A DNA stretch of 64,000 nt, from the NCBI GenBank assembly GCA_023078685.1, contig JALGAS010000001.1:6200001-6264000 (forward strand), written 5' to 3'. Both the position numbers and the translations under genes were made by a program. This DNA is from Neopestalotiopsis rosae (taxonomy: Eukaryota > Ascomycota > Sordariomycetes > Amphisphaeriales > Sporocadaceae). This document shows, one piece after another, positions 23,924 to 34,684 of the stretch (within the stretch, counting starts at the first letter, position 1; every line of letters begins with the position of its first letter). The notes below the pieces were generated by a model, which saw nothing but the letters and a program-made list of their open reading frames with translations, did no database searches and was not told where the DNA came from.

Positions 23924-26633
23924 ATGGCAGATTTGAGCAGCAGTTCTCCACCCACGCACGACACCAAGAAGAGACAGCGAGTATCGATAGCTTGCCTGCC
24001 ATGCCGGGCGAAACGGATGCGTGTGAGTGGTGGATCATACTTCTTGCCCAACGCGCTGCTTGGAAGGCTAACCCATTTGCCACTTGTCATGATTAGTGTG
24101 ACGGGCAACAACCTGTATGTGGGTCATGCGTGAGAAGAGAAATAGACTGTGAATATCAACACGGTGAAAATAAGCGAAGGTACGTTTATCTCCGAGACTT
24201 CGGACCAACGTCATAAATATGAAACTTACCAAACCTACCGCTGCGCTGCCTTGATAGACCACCTAGCAAGAAATATGTCGAGTCGCTACAGGCCCGCATC
24301 AGCCAACTGGAGGCTCAACTGGTGGCTCTAGGCTCATCAGGACTGCCCTGTTCCGACATCAAGGATCCGGACGAGGATGAATCTGATGCTGGAGGTAGCG
24401 AAGATGAGCCAGATCCTCTCTCGGAACTGACTGGTCTCGTCGGCCGCCTGAACGTCACTGACGATGGCCAGCTTCACTACTTTGGCTCCCAAAGCTCACT
24501 GAACCTCTTCAAAGGACCTCTTAATGCCACGCCGCAGGCAACGCCACGCAGGATGCAGACACTGGGTATCAACGCTGCGGCTCAGTTGGGCCTATTGGTC
24601 ACGATGTCAGCCGAGCTCCAGGACCACCTGCTTGAGCTCTATTGGCGATGGCAAAACCCCTGGAACTACATTGTCCATAAAGGGGCATTCCTGGCCAGTC
24701 TCCGCGGTGAAAACGACGGGCGGTACTGCTCGCCGCTGCTCCTGTCATCTATCTTTGCTATTGCGGCTCGCTACTCCGATCGGCCGGAACTGTGTTCGGT
24801 GCCGGGGGACCTTAGCACGGCTGGCAACGCGTTTTGCGAGCAGGCCAAGGTCCTCCTCTTGTACGAGAGCGAGGCGCCTTCTGTGGCGACCGTGCAAGCA
24901 GCTTGCATTTTGGCACTCCGGATCATGTCGGATGGAAAGGAGGCACTGGGCTGGCTGTACTGTGGTAAGCAACCGCTGTGAGATTTCTTTGTTTGTGCTT
25001 CGGAGCTTACTCGGTCATAGGAAACGCGACGAGAATGGCACATAACCTTGGCCTGCATCTAGACTGCTCCCCTTGGGTTTCCTCAGGACAAATATCAGAA
25101 GATGAAGCCGAGGTCAGAAAAGTCACATGGTGGGGGTGTTTTGTCACGGACAAGTAAGTCGGAAACGTGCAGTCTTGCGATCATGTTCGAGGTAATTGAC
25201 ACGAGTCCAATCTTCCCTAGGCTCTTTTCGCTTGGCTTGGGTCGACCAAGCAGTATTCAAAGGTCCGGTATCACCTGTCCCAAGCCTAGCGTGAACAAGG
25301 ACGAAGAGTACAGCCCTTGGCTTTCAGCACCACACAGCCACAAAACCTCGCTCGGAGCACATTCCCACATCTCGTCGGTAGCCCATTACATATCGGATAT
25401 GATGATCATTGCCTGCGAAGCAATAGACGTAATGTAAAACATCCTCGCCGTATCTCTACACTCGTTGTTTACTACAGGAACTTACAAAAATATAGATATG
25501 CCCCGAACCGCAAATCGTCAGCTCGAGACGTCGAAGACCTTGTGAGCAAAGCAGATGTTGAGCTGAGAACAAGCTATGCTACACTGCCAAGTTACCTACG
25601 CCTGTCATCATCGCAAAAAGTGCCGACGCTACCGCATATCTACCTTTTTCAGTATGTCTCTGCAAAAAGTATATGTCAATAATCCACGCAGCTGCTGACT
25701 CTTTGCATCCAGTATTCAATACCATGCCCATCTGATCCTTCTCCATCGACCGCTCGTTCAAAGCAAACGTCCGCGGAGGTCAAGTACCAACAAGATGAAT
25801 GTAGGAAACGGGACTATTACCGAGAACAGTGACGAGTCTGCCGATGATCGCCACATGACCACTTGTCGTGACTCGGCCACTGAGATCGCAAAGCTTTTAC
25901 GTCTCTACAAGCTACACTACACCTTGGTAAGTTGATCAACACGGTGACTGTCATTTTAGGCAGCCAGATACCCCATAAGCCGTGACATACATATCGAAAG
26001 CACGTAATAGGGTGAACTGACAATTTCCTGCAGCGCCAAGTACCCATCGCGGCCGTCCACCTGTGCTTCTCAGCCGCCATCGTCCACCTCATCGACGCCA
26101 GGCCGTCGAGCGCGCACCGGGCGCAGGCGATCCGCCACCTCGGCACCTGCGTCGACGCGCTCCAGGACCTGCGGCGGCCCTGGTGCGCGTGGGCCGAGCG
26201 GTCCCTCCGCGCCGTGCAGCTGCTGGCGCGCGAGTGGTACCACTGCGATGACTTTTCCGATCTGCAGAGGCGCTCGCAGCTTGAGCAGAAGAACCGCCAC
26301 GCTGCGGCTGCTGCTGCTACTGCTGCGGCAGGAGGAGGTGGAGGAGGAGGGGAGATACCCCATATTGCGTCTGACAGTGGCTTGGGTGTTGCTCATGATG
26401 TGCGGCGTGTTGATCAAGGGTACAACGGCATCGATCACCTGGTGCCGCATGACATGGGTCCGGGCCAAATACCCAGCAATGAGCAAATGTTGAATGATAT
26501 GGGTGATTCTGCTGATCATCTGGCCTTTTTATTTGAGTTCTCGGCTCCGGAACAAGAGACGGATGTGCTTATTAGAGAGTGGCTTTCGGATAGTGGGTAT
26601 GGCCTGTCGGGCAACGCAGTGGACATACAATAA
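23924..26633 (+). CDS. Zn2Cys6 transcription factor with fungal-specific regulatory domain
   Basis: A nuclear regulator of 740 residues from eight exons; introns 24023-24096, 24180-24257, 24965-25020, 25154-25220, 25434-25477, 25652-25712 and 25927-26033 give one open frame. The binuclear zinc cluster is split by the first intron and reads C-x2-C-x6-C-x6-C-x2-C-x6-C (residues about 24-51). A short coiled coil (KKYVESLQARISQLEAQLVAL) for dimerisation follows. The Fungal_trans region includes ILALRIMSDGKEALGWLYCG, MAHNLGLHLDCSPW and VTWWGCFVTDKLFSLGLGRP. The arrangement resembles NirA-type nitrate regulators, but similarity to that branch is only an impression. An Ala/Gly tract lies near residue 635. 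The nitrilase upstream is a likely target. Confidence 0.9.
26301..26354 (+). repeat. Trinucleotide-rich tract (GCN then GGN) inside regulator gene
   Basis: Runs of CTG/GCT-like and GGA triplets encode about ten Ala followed by seven Gly in the last exon of the Zn2Cys6 gene. Such tracts are length-variable and usually sit in disordered linkers. Confidence 0.7.
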
Positions 26634-26795
26634 GGGAGGTAATACCGAGTCACGATCACGCCCATTTCATGCTCAATTTTTTACGACATTAATACTGTGA
26701 GCGAGTTTAACTCTAATGGCTATATTTTCAGTTTTGGTCGCGCTGAACTGTACGCTACTGGCCTTTCTTTGCTCAGCTTCTCCGTGAGTCGGCCC

Positions 26796-27458
26796 TCAAT
26801 TGACACCAACATCATCGGTAGTGTCCTTTTGGATAACCTCTCGCGTACACGGTTGAATCAAACATGATCCATCTAATTTGCCCTTGTCGCAAGCAATCGA
26901 CACACCTTCGTTGGCGTCGGCAGATGATGTGTGGTCCTCACCAACAGTAGTAGCCTTGCAATCGCAACGCGCATGAGAAGGTCGTATGGTCTCGGTCGGC
27001 GAGGGCGTACGTGGAGGGGCCGTTCGCGTGTAGTATAACTCTGTCGACCACTCATGCTCGGACCCCGAAGACGCAGTATCATCAGAGTCGGATGTGTCTT
27101 CTTCCGCGCTATCCTGCTGCTCGTCCGAGTCAAGATCCTCGAGGAAGTAACTGGCCCTAGAAGCCGGTGATCGCTTGACGAGCTCGTCTGTCCATGCTTG
27201 CGGGCGCGACGGTGGCGAGGAGGAGTTGTCGTTGCATGCTGATGCGTCGCCGTGGCTGTTGAGTGCCAGAGTCGCTAGCCGTACAGCCAGAGGATCGCCT
27301 CCATGCTCTTCGCCCTCTGGCGTGGGGGCGAGGATGCGTATAGTGGGTGTGGGCAATTCCTGCTGAGGGGGGTCTCTCTTTTGAGGAGATTCATCGTGGA
27401 AGACCCCTTCTCTATCGGGGATGGGTAGCGACGGGAAGGGGCTGGAGAGTCCTGGCAT
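26796..27458 (-). CDS. Disordered acidic/Ser-rich protein, unknown function
   Basis: A single-exon frame of 220 residues. The ATG at 27458 has a purine at -3; the frame stays open upstream but without another ATG. The N-terminal half is Pro-rich (LSSPFPSLPIPDREG), then an acidic Ser/Asp/Glu block (DLDSDEQQDSAEEDTSDSDD) follows, resembling a casein-kinase-2 substrate region. There is no signal peptide or membrane segment. It converges on the Zn2Cys6 gene. Coding is supported by the long frame and ordered composition only; I recognise no domain. It could be a rapidly evolving nuclear or cytosolic protein. Confidence 0.55.
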   Translation of the reverse strand: MPGLSSPFPSLPIPDREGVFHDESPQKRDPPQQELPTPTIRILAPTPEGEEHGGDPLAVRLATLALNSHGDASACNDNSSSPPSRPQAWTDELVKRSPASRASYFLEDLDSDEQQDSAEEDTSDSDDTASSGSEHEWSTELYYTRTAPPRTPSPTETIRPSHARCDCKATTVGEDHTSSADANEGVSIACDKGKLDGSCLIQPCTREVIQKDTTDDVGVN

Positions 27459-27766
27459 CGTTTTAAACTGAGGTCTTGACCTTGCTTGGTTTTCTACGAA
27501 TTGAAGCCGCAAAGCCCAGAGTCATCTTAATGAGATCAAAAAGACGATCGCAAGCTCAACTAGAGTTAATATGTCATTGTCTCCTTCTCATTGTCATTCC
27601 ACCGATAAGTCATCATTGCTATGAAGAATGCTCAGACAAAGAATTCGCCTTATCAGCTATCCAATTTCGGAAAACAACCAAATATTTCTAGTAACTACAT
27701 AATCTTCCAGGCTTGTTTTTGAGACATGACCAACAAGTGACGAACGTTGCCTTTGAAGGGGTCTAC

Positions 27767-28390
27767 TTAGGATGGGATCTCGATAGCCAACTTGCAGCAC
27801 CAAGCGATATGCTCAAATTTGCTAGCAATCCCAATAGTCTGCTCACAAGAGCCCTCGCCAGGCTCATAGCAATCGTTCCAGCCATCCATGCTGGTTCCGT
27901 CCCTGGAGAAGGTGACGGCCTCGACCTTGCCGTCACCATCGCAGCGGACGCCAAGGTCTCCGTCGTAGATGGAGCCGTGCCAGTCGCCCCTGCAGAAGCC
28001 CTCGGTGAAGGTGGTCGAGGCGATGGACTCGCCGCTGCTGCAGTTGTCCTGCCAGATGCCCCCGAGCTCGGCCTGGCATCCGCCGTCCGTGCCGGCGCAG
28101 CCGGCCGGGTTGCAAATACCTGCGGGCGCGGGCGAGCACATCTGCCAAGTTCCGACGCCTAGTTCGCCATCGGCGCAGCGGCCGTTGCCTCCTCGTTGCT
28201 CGAGAGCATTGCGGCGCGTGGATATGCCGGATTTCTGTAGAAGGCCTCCAAGATTGCTGGCACTGGTCAGTGTCCATGACCTTGCTGGACATAGAGAATG
28301 TGCTTACCCTGGCTGTGACTCTGCTGATGCAATGGACACAGCAGCCATGAAAAGGAACGCCTTCATCGTAAACTTCTTTGATCCGAACAT
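27767..28390 (-). CDS. Small secreted cysteine-rich protein, effector-like
   Basis: A 190-residue protein in two exons (intron 28257-28307). The N-terminus MFGSKKFTMKAFLFMAAVSIASA is a clear signal peptide; an inner ATG at 28366 would give a shorter one. After it come RR and QR dibasic/monobasic sites (ISTRRNALEQRGG) that a KEX2-like protease could cut. The mature part is rich in Cys and Gly (about twelve Cys) with pieces such as CSPAPAGICNPAGCAG and WQDNCSSGES. No family is recognised. Size, Cys content and secretion fit a candidate effector or other apoplastic protein; this role is inference. The next gene to the right is another secreted protein on the same strand. Confidence 0.8.
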
Positions 28391-29253
28391 GACTTTTGCT
28401 CAATTTGGGAAGGGCACAAAATGATAGAAGCTCTAGATTGATAGAACTGGGGTCTTAAAAATGCTCTGGAAATAGTTTGAATGTGTGTGTTCGAGCGATA
28501 ACAAAAGACCTTCCTCTTCGATGGCTACTGATGTTGTCCCTTATATACACCTCACCAAACATTCAGACACCGAGCGACAACTTCATGGTACCATCTTTGG
28601 TTACCAACTCTCCATTCCTTTTACATCATATCAATGCTCCGTAAGATCCTACGAAAAGCCGGATATATCTGACCACCCCGATTCGCAGCTTGACCATGCT
28701 GTAGATATAGTAGTGTCATCGCTATCGCTATCGTCTAGACGTCTCATCTGGGTTCAACAGGTTATGTCACATGGTGATCAGATGTCGATCTTGCCTTGAA
28801 GATCAGGGAGACATGGAAGAGACGCCGGCTGCATCTTGTGACTGCGCAATGATGGAATCCAGTAACAACGCATAAATCTTTCCGTCTATGAGTCGCGACG
28901 GATGCAGGTATCCCTGTTCGCCTTCTGAAAGGATCAACGCCTCAATTGTCGAGCATGGCAAGACACTGACTACACTTCCATTCATAGCTTGGGGGTCATA
29001 GTCAGGGTGTGCTCGCTGAAGCTACCTGAGGACGACTGCTATGACCTCTGCGGAGGGTCGAGTACGGAATTCGCATGAATGAAAGGAATAAGATATAATC
29101 ATAGCAATGTAAACTTTGAAGTGGCACAGTAATGACGCGATCAGAGAGTATGAGATAATTGGTTCTTGAAGTGAATTGGGATGGAAGCGGCCAACACTGC
29201 TTAATGAACTAGAACTGGAAAGCTATTGGACTACGCTTTAATGATACACCTGT
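28391..29253. other. Spacer between two secreted-protein genes
   Basis: 863 bases that hold the promoter of the small cysteine-rich protein and the 3' flank of the surface protein. No supported gene or repeat is seen. Confidence 0.5.
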
Positions 29254-30245
29254 TCAATAGACAACATACCCCGCCGCAGCCATCGCCGCTCCAAGTAGGT
29301 ACTCCTTCTGAAATATTGCAGTTGGACCAGCAAAACTGCTGCTCTGCGTGGTGCTGGTGCTCGAAGTTGGCACTGGTGTAACAGTAGATGTAGGTGTCGA
29401 CGACGGCTCGGCGGCTCTCAGACAGTGCACCTCCGCGCTACTTTTGAGTTTGTCCGGACTTGTCCACATCTGAATTATAGGAATGACAGCGTTGGCCAAC
29501 TTGTTGGCTTCCGTCTTATTACTGGCGTCGTATGGACTACTGTAGTAGTTGAGCCACGCATCGGACTCGAGAAGTGATGTTGCTGTTTCGTCTTGTACTC
29601 CGTTAGCAACTCAAATCATTGGTTGTCGATAGACAACGACAAATTTCTAACGGCGCGCAGTGAATGAAGAGACTCACTCCAAGAAATTGATGAAATTGAT
29701 CCACCAGGACATTCCGAGGGCCAAGCGTGGTCGTCACATGTTGAACTCAATAGCTGGACTATGCAATCGGTAGTGAACGGCGCGCAACCGGCATCGTTTG
29801 ATGATGAAGAGAACAGCTCAGAAAAATTTTCAAGATCATTAGGGAAGAAAACCACGTTGCAGACTTCCCAGCCAGTCGCATCCACATCTCGATTCTTGGA
29901 GGTTGAGATGATGAGGTCGGCACCTGCTTGGCTGGGGGTTTCTGAGCTGTTCTTGTCGACCGGTAGTTCTACCACGGTGATCGAGGTAGTGAAGATGTCA
30001 GGCATTGAGATGGATGAATTTCCCGTTATGTTGAGTAACCCGCCCGTCGTATAGTCGTGGCTAGCGATTGGGTTGGCCAGCGCATCCCTCATGTCGCTTT
30101 CAGACACACCATAAGGACGACCGTCTTGCGTCCAGTTCATGCTACCGGAACTTGAAGTGTATTGAGCATTGACAGGCATGAATAAGCTCATTGATGCCGA
30201 TATTATGGCGGCTGTGTTCATATTGGACCCCTGCATTGTTGGCAT
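29254..30245 (-). CDS. Secreted Ser/Thr-rich protein with GPI-anchor-like tail
   Basis: A 301-residue protein in two exons (intron 29592-29677). The N-terminus has a signal peptide ending near PVNAQ. The main domain has several N-x-S/T sites and a Cys group (VCNVVFF, DAGCAPFTTDCIVQLLSSTCDDHAWPSECPGG). A Ser/Thr/Pro stretch (SSTPTSTVTPVPTSSTSTTQSS) leads to a hydrophobic C-terminus (EYLLGAAMAAAGYVVY), the layout of a GPI-anchored cell-wall protein. No known domain is recognised. Location at the cell surface is inferred from this layout. Confidence 0.75.
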
Positions 30246-30793
30246 TGTTGTCGCTGGAGGGTTTGGCTCGGAAGTATATGAGAATTGCTTATGGTATCAC
30301 AAGATGAAGTCTAAAGATGGTTTCTGAATCACGACACAAAATCTTCGAAAGAGGACATCAAATATATAATAGTGCAAGTTGGTCAGAGAGCAAAAATGTC
30401 GCATCATGTGCGCTGACTTAACTGAGGCTCATCATGCACTGTTCGCAAGTGCGGCCTACCCGATGAGCTGGAGCAAGGCTCAGCTCAGCATCGGCTCTAG
30501 GGCACTATAGGTGGTGACTAGCATCCATTGGAAGGATTGTGGCTTATTGCTCCGCGCGTTTCACTTTGACGCTCCGTGAGTACCAAGACTTCATCGTACA
30601 AATATTACCAGCCTTGGCGTCAAATATGATTCAATCTACGGTCAAAGAGAAAACCTCCCGCGCCGTGACCGCCAGGACACACATAAAGAGTAGGTCCCAC
30701 CGGACTATGTGGATCTTTGATACAAGCTATTATGAATATGTATAAGCCAAATCATTAACATCCAATCAGAACGGATGTTTATTATCTATCGCA
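30246..30793. other. Spacer before tRNA-Asp
   Basis: 548 bases containing the promoter of the GPI-type protein. Nothing else is recognised. Confidence 0.45.
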
Positions 30794-30883
30794 TCTCGAT
30801 TAGTATAGTGGTCAGTATGCCAGCTTGTCATTGAATCAATATACAATACGCTGGAGACCGGGGTTCAATTCCCCGATCGAGAG
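30794..30883 (+). tRNA. tRNA-Asp (GTC) with 18-base intron
   Basis: The acceptor stem is a perfect 7-bp pair (30794-30800 with 30876-30882) and the discriminator base is G. The D arm follows, then the anticodon stem CCAGC (30820-30824) pairs with GCTGG (30850-30854). The anticodon GTC is at 30827-30829. An 18-base intron (831-848 of this kilobase) sits after position 37, the standard eukaryotic place; removing it leaves the loop TTGTCAC. The T arm is CGGGG-TTCAATT-CCCCG and contains the B box. A run of five T follows. The mature body is 72 bases. Confidence 0.95.
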
Positions 30884-30889
30884 CTTCTA

Positions 30890-30894
30890 TTTTT
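30890..30894 (+). terminator. RNA polymerase III terminator of tRNA-Asp
   Basis: Five T residues begin seven bases after the tRNA 3' end, the usual Pol III stop signal. Confidence 0.75.
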
Positions 30895-31238
30895 GCCGAG
30901 GCTATCATTTTTCATGTGTACGGAATCTTAGAAATGGGTTTCTGGACTGGAATATGGTTCTGCACTATGTTGATATGATGATGGTAAAAATTTTCTACGA
31001 ATGCACATCGGGAAACAGACCGGGAAGTTGCCGCGAGGAATGAATGCACCGAACGCAATTATGAATCAATTGTAATTTCTATACACAATATGGTTATTGC
31101 TACGTTCACCCGCTTTGTTTCGTGACAGGATTAGGTTAGACAGAATGTCCCTAAGTACTTTCCGTGAATCTAGATATCACGGCCATGTCGAGTTAAGACA
31201 TTTTGTCAATCACTAACCACCTCTTCATCGTTTCCAGA

Positions 31239-32964
31239 CTATCCCTGCAGCTCCCGTGCGATCTCCTCCGTGCAATTAGCGTCAGCCAAGACAGCCGCTC
31301 TCTTCTCTTCGCTCCTGAGTTTGAAGACCACCTCGGGATGGACTGGTTGCAAGACGACGCCGTCCTTGAATCCGTTCTCGATGCTGGTGTCCAGACCACC
31401 AGGCGGCGGAAGAATGTCGTAGGCCCAAATAAGCTTCGAGGCCGCTAGGAGCACAGATGTAAAGGCAAACTGCTCCCCGGGGCACTGGCGGCGCCCGGAC
31501 CCGAATGCGTATAGAGGTCTGCGCCCACTCTTTTCTTGGTCCTTGGCGTTGTACGAGGGCCGAAGTCCAAAGGTGTTATGCAGGAAGCGCTCGGGCATAA
31601 ATTCATCGGGATGATCATATTCCTCTTCGTTGCGATGAATCGTCCAGGCGTTGGCAATGAACATGGTGCCCGCCGGGAAGGCGTACTTGCCAACGCGCTC
31701 ATCCCGCGTGAGGACATGAGGGAGAGCTTGCGGTGTAGTTGGACGCCATCGGAGGGTCTGCGAGTGTCAGTATCAGATTTGTCAGACTTGGTCAAGCAAT
31801 TGCAGGTCATACTTCTGAGATGCACGCCTTGAGATATACCAGCTCGCCGACCCGATCACCGCTCAAGGGTTCATTCAAAGACAGACTGTCAATCTCTTGA
31901 TGGGCCTTGGCAAGCTTGTCGGGGAAAGCTGCGAATGCAACCATGAGACTCTTGAAGGTCGCCATGGTCGTGTCAACTGCGGCTCCGATGGCGGCTTGTC
32001 CGACAAATGCCAAGTTGGTGTCTGTGAATTTCTCCTTGGTATTTCCATTTTCCTGTTCCTTCATCATCTTGGGTAACAGACTATCATAGCGAACCGATTC
32101 GGGGTCCTTTAGTATCTGCTGGTATGTCTTCTTTGCACCCATCAGGTGATTATTGGCATCCTCGCGGATGCACTTGGCGACATAGCGCGCATGGCCCTTC
32201 CACTTGGCCAAGAACCCAGGTACGTATTTGAGGATGGGAAAAACATCCACCGGAGGCGCCGATCCAGGCAGCAGTAAAGTGAGCATCTCCTCTTGGGAGT
32301 GGTACAGCTTGTCTGCATAGTCGGGCGCCACGTCGTCGAGGCGCTGGCCGGTCGTGGCCACCAGCGGGACGCCGAGCGCCCAATGCCGGGCGCGCTGCTC
32401 GTAGTCCTTGACACTGCCGTCGAGCAGCTTGCGACATAAGCTCGACGCTTCGGCTTCGAGGAGCGGGAGCAGCCGCTTGATGCCCGCGGCGCTCAAGATG
32501 AATTGGAAGGACTTGCGCCAGCGCCTATAATAGTCGTCGTATTGCAGAATCGCGATTCCTTTTTCTTCGGGATCCGAATGTATGTACTTGGTCAGGATGT
32601 GGTTGATGGGACGATTGGAGCATATCGCGCCGCGCTTGTCAAAGAGCTCGTGGACCAGTTCTGGGGTGTTTAGGAGCACGAGATTACCAGTACCTGCCTT
32701 GAGCCCGACAATATCGCCGTATTGCTTTGACCATTTGTGGAACAGCAGATATGGTTTCGTGGTCGACATCTGATGGAGATTTCCAAGGCCTGGAATGATG
32801 GGCGGACCAGGGGGAAAGTCTTTGGGCCTCAAGGTCGCGAGAACCCATTGGATAAGAGGCACAACGAAGACAAGTGCAACTGCAATTGCAGCTGTATATG
32901 ACCATCGCTCGTGCGATGACATATCAACCACATATGCTGAAAATGCCCCCGAGCTGTTTGACAT
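31239..32964 (-). CDS. Cytochrome P450 monooxygenase (CYP, microsomal)
   Basis: A 556-residue ER-anchored P450 in two exons (intron 31758-31812). A membrane anchor (about residues 20-43) is followed by the Pro hinge FPPGPPIIPGLGN. The I-helix segment is IGAAVDTTMATF, the K-helix ExxR is ETLR and spans the intron, and the heme loop is AFGSGRRQCPG with Cys near residue 476. The overall form resembles the O-methylsterigmatocystin-oxidoreductase/OrdA-like group of fungal P450s. No polyketide or peptide synthase lies nearby, so its pathway is unknown; the neighbouring gene to the right encodes a GNAT-like protein. Confidence 0.95.
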
Positions 32965-33826
32965 CTTGAAAGAAACTTTGTTGCCAATGCCAAAAAGAAC
33001 GTGTACATGGAGCTTGGGAAGACATGTTTATAAAGACGTGCTGTTAATTCATGTAGGAAGGAGTTGCCGAAGTAACCTGACGAGATCGCCCCCAGATGTT
33101 AATTACCCACATCTCATTCGTCTGTGACAACGGTAACTGTATCTTGTTGGGGCACAGTATGATATGACACAGCGGGTTGTGGGTAATATTGCATGGGGGC
33201 CTATGGAGTATATCCGCTTCTACTGCAGAAAGAAAGGGCCGCGGCTGCGGTGAGACTGATGCTTGTACAAATTGAGCCGATGATCTGTTTGATGCCTGCT
33301 GTTCGCGGCATTGCACAGAACCAATATAACAAATTTATGCACAGGCGTATCTCACTCATGCACATGCGTATCGAAGAATCCCGTTCTAATCGTTGTGTAC
33401 GTTTAGTCAGCACTAACATGACTATAGTATGGTATACTGCTGTGAGCAGTGTGATGTGTCAGCCATGGGGCAGGTTCCGCACAAGGCCAATCCCACGACA
33501 GTAATGTCTGGTCTTTAAGTGGCTACCAAAACTGCGCTCTTGTCCTCGACTTCGCATGATCACATTGGTCGAACGTAAGGTTGATAAAAGGATCGACAGG
33601 TTTATGATTTGTCTCAATCAAGTTGGGACCAATGACGCATTGAGGCTGCTCAGAATTGTAAAACTTATCACGCGCCTTGGCGCAAATTATCACCACACAT
33701 AATTGAGATAATTGTATAGGTTCATTCGCATTCGCGGGTCAAGTACAATCAAATATAGTTTTACTACATAAAGGTCGTCAGACACTGGTCATTCTCAAAA
33801 GCTAACTTGAATTCCGGCATGAGCAT
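32965..33826. other. Spacer, P450 promoter and acetyltransferase 3' flank
   Basis: 862 bases with the P450 promoter at the left. No gene, RNA or repeat can be supported. Confidence 0.5.
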
Positions 33827-34684
33827 TCATTCACTTTCAACTGGTACAAGTGTCTTTGAAAACTGCCTGTTGCCAATAGTGAACCACTGAAACTCATATT
33901 TCCAAGTTAGTTCATCCCCCGTCCATTCTGGTGTTTCTTTGGTATCAACGTGTACCACGACTCGAATGTCTGGATAAAGAGGTTGGAACTCAGGCGCCAA
34001 CAGAGTAGGGTGAGAATAGTCATGGCGATACCGATGATTATATGCCACAACTTTCAAGTTCCGCGCAACGGCGCGATCCGAGACTGGTGCCAGAAGCGCC
34101 TTTGCTAAACCTTTGATATGCTGATACTGAGGCAGTATATGAATCGGTTCGATGACTACAGTCAGAGATATCCCTTCTAAGCCACAAGCCTAATGGAGAC
34201 GGGCAGGTATACACTTACTCAAAATATCCTCGTCCACTTCGGTCAGCCTTTGTCCACGAGCCTCGAGACATTCTACAAACCGCGTCAGGACGGGGTCGCC
34301 GGTGAATTCCCGCACAATTGGCCGCGCTCTGTCCCGACTGCTTGAGAAGATACCGCTGTGAAGTTCTGTCTGACGCTCCGTAGCCACAAACTCCCATTCA
34401 GGGTCGCGGGAGCCCGCGAAGCGCAATTTCATATACGCGACCCCTATGATTCGATCCTCTGCGTCGTTCCTGAGACGGGCAACTTGGAAGGCCCCTGAAT
34501 TGAAGTCGACGATATCTTTGAAGCATGTTGCAATGTAAGATCCAAATTGCTCGTAAATTCGATCTTTGGTAGCTGCATGGAAGACGGCAACAAGCTTTTC
34601 TGCGTCCTTGGTTGTCCTGATCTGGTCTGGGGTGACCCTGCGTATCTCAAAGTCTAGCAGGTCTGCCATTTGCGCCCGTCTCAT
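33827..34684 (-). CDS. GNAT-like N-acetyltransferase
   Basis: A 271-residue protein in two exons. The intron is short (34177-34218, 42 bases), but it has GTAAGT and TTAG ends and restores frame. The first exon has a helix-rich N-terminus (RTTKDAEKLVAVFHAATKDRIYEQFG) and the strand IIGVAYMKLRFAG. The second exon supplies the strand SLTVVIEPIHILPQYQ followed by HIKGLAKALLAPVSD, which fits GNAT motif A (acetyl-CoA pyrophosphate loop, Q/R-x-x-G-x-G/A) in a diverged form. LKVVAYN then fits motif B. Substrate is unknown. A second in-frame ATG at 34669 is an alternative start. Confidence 0.6.
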
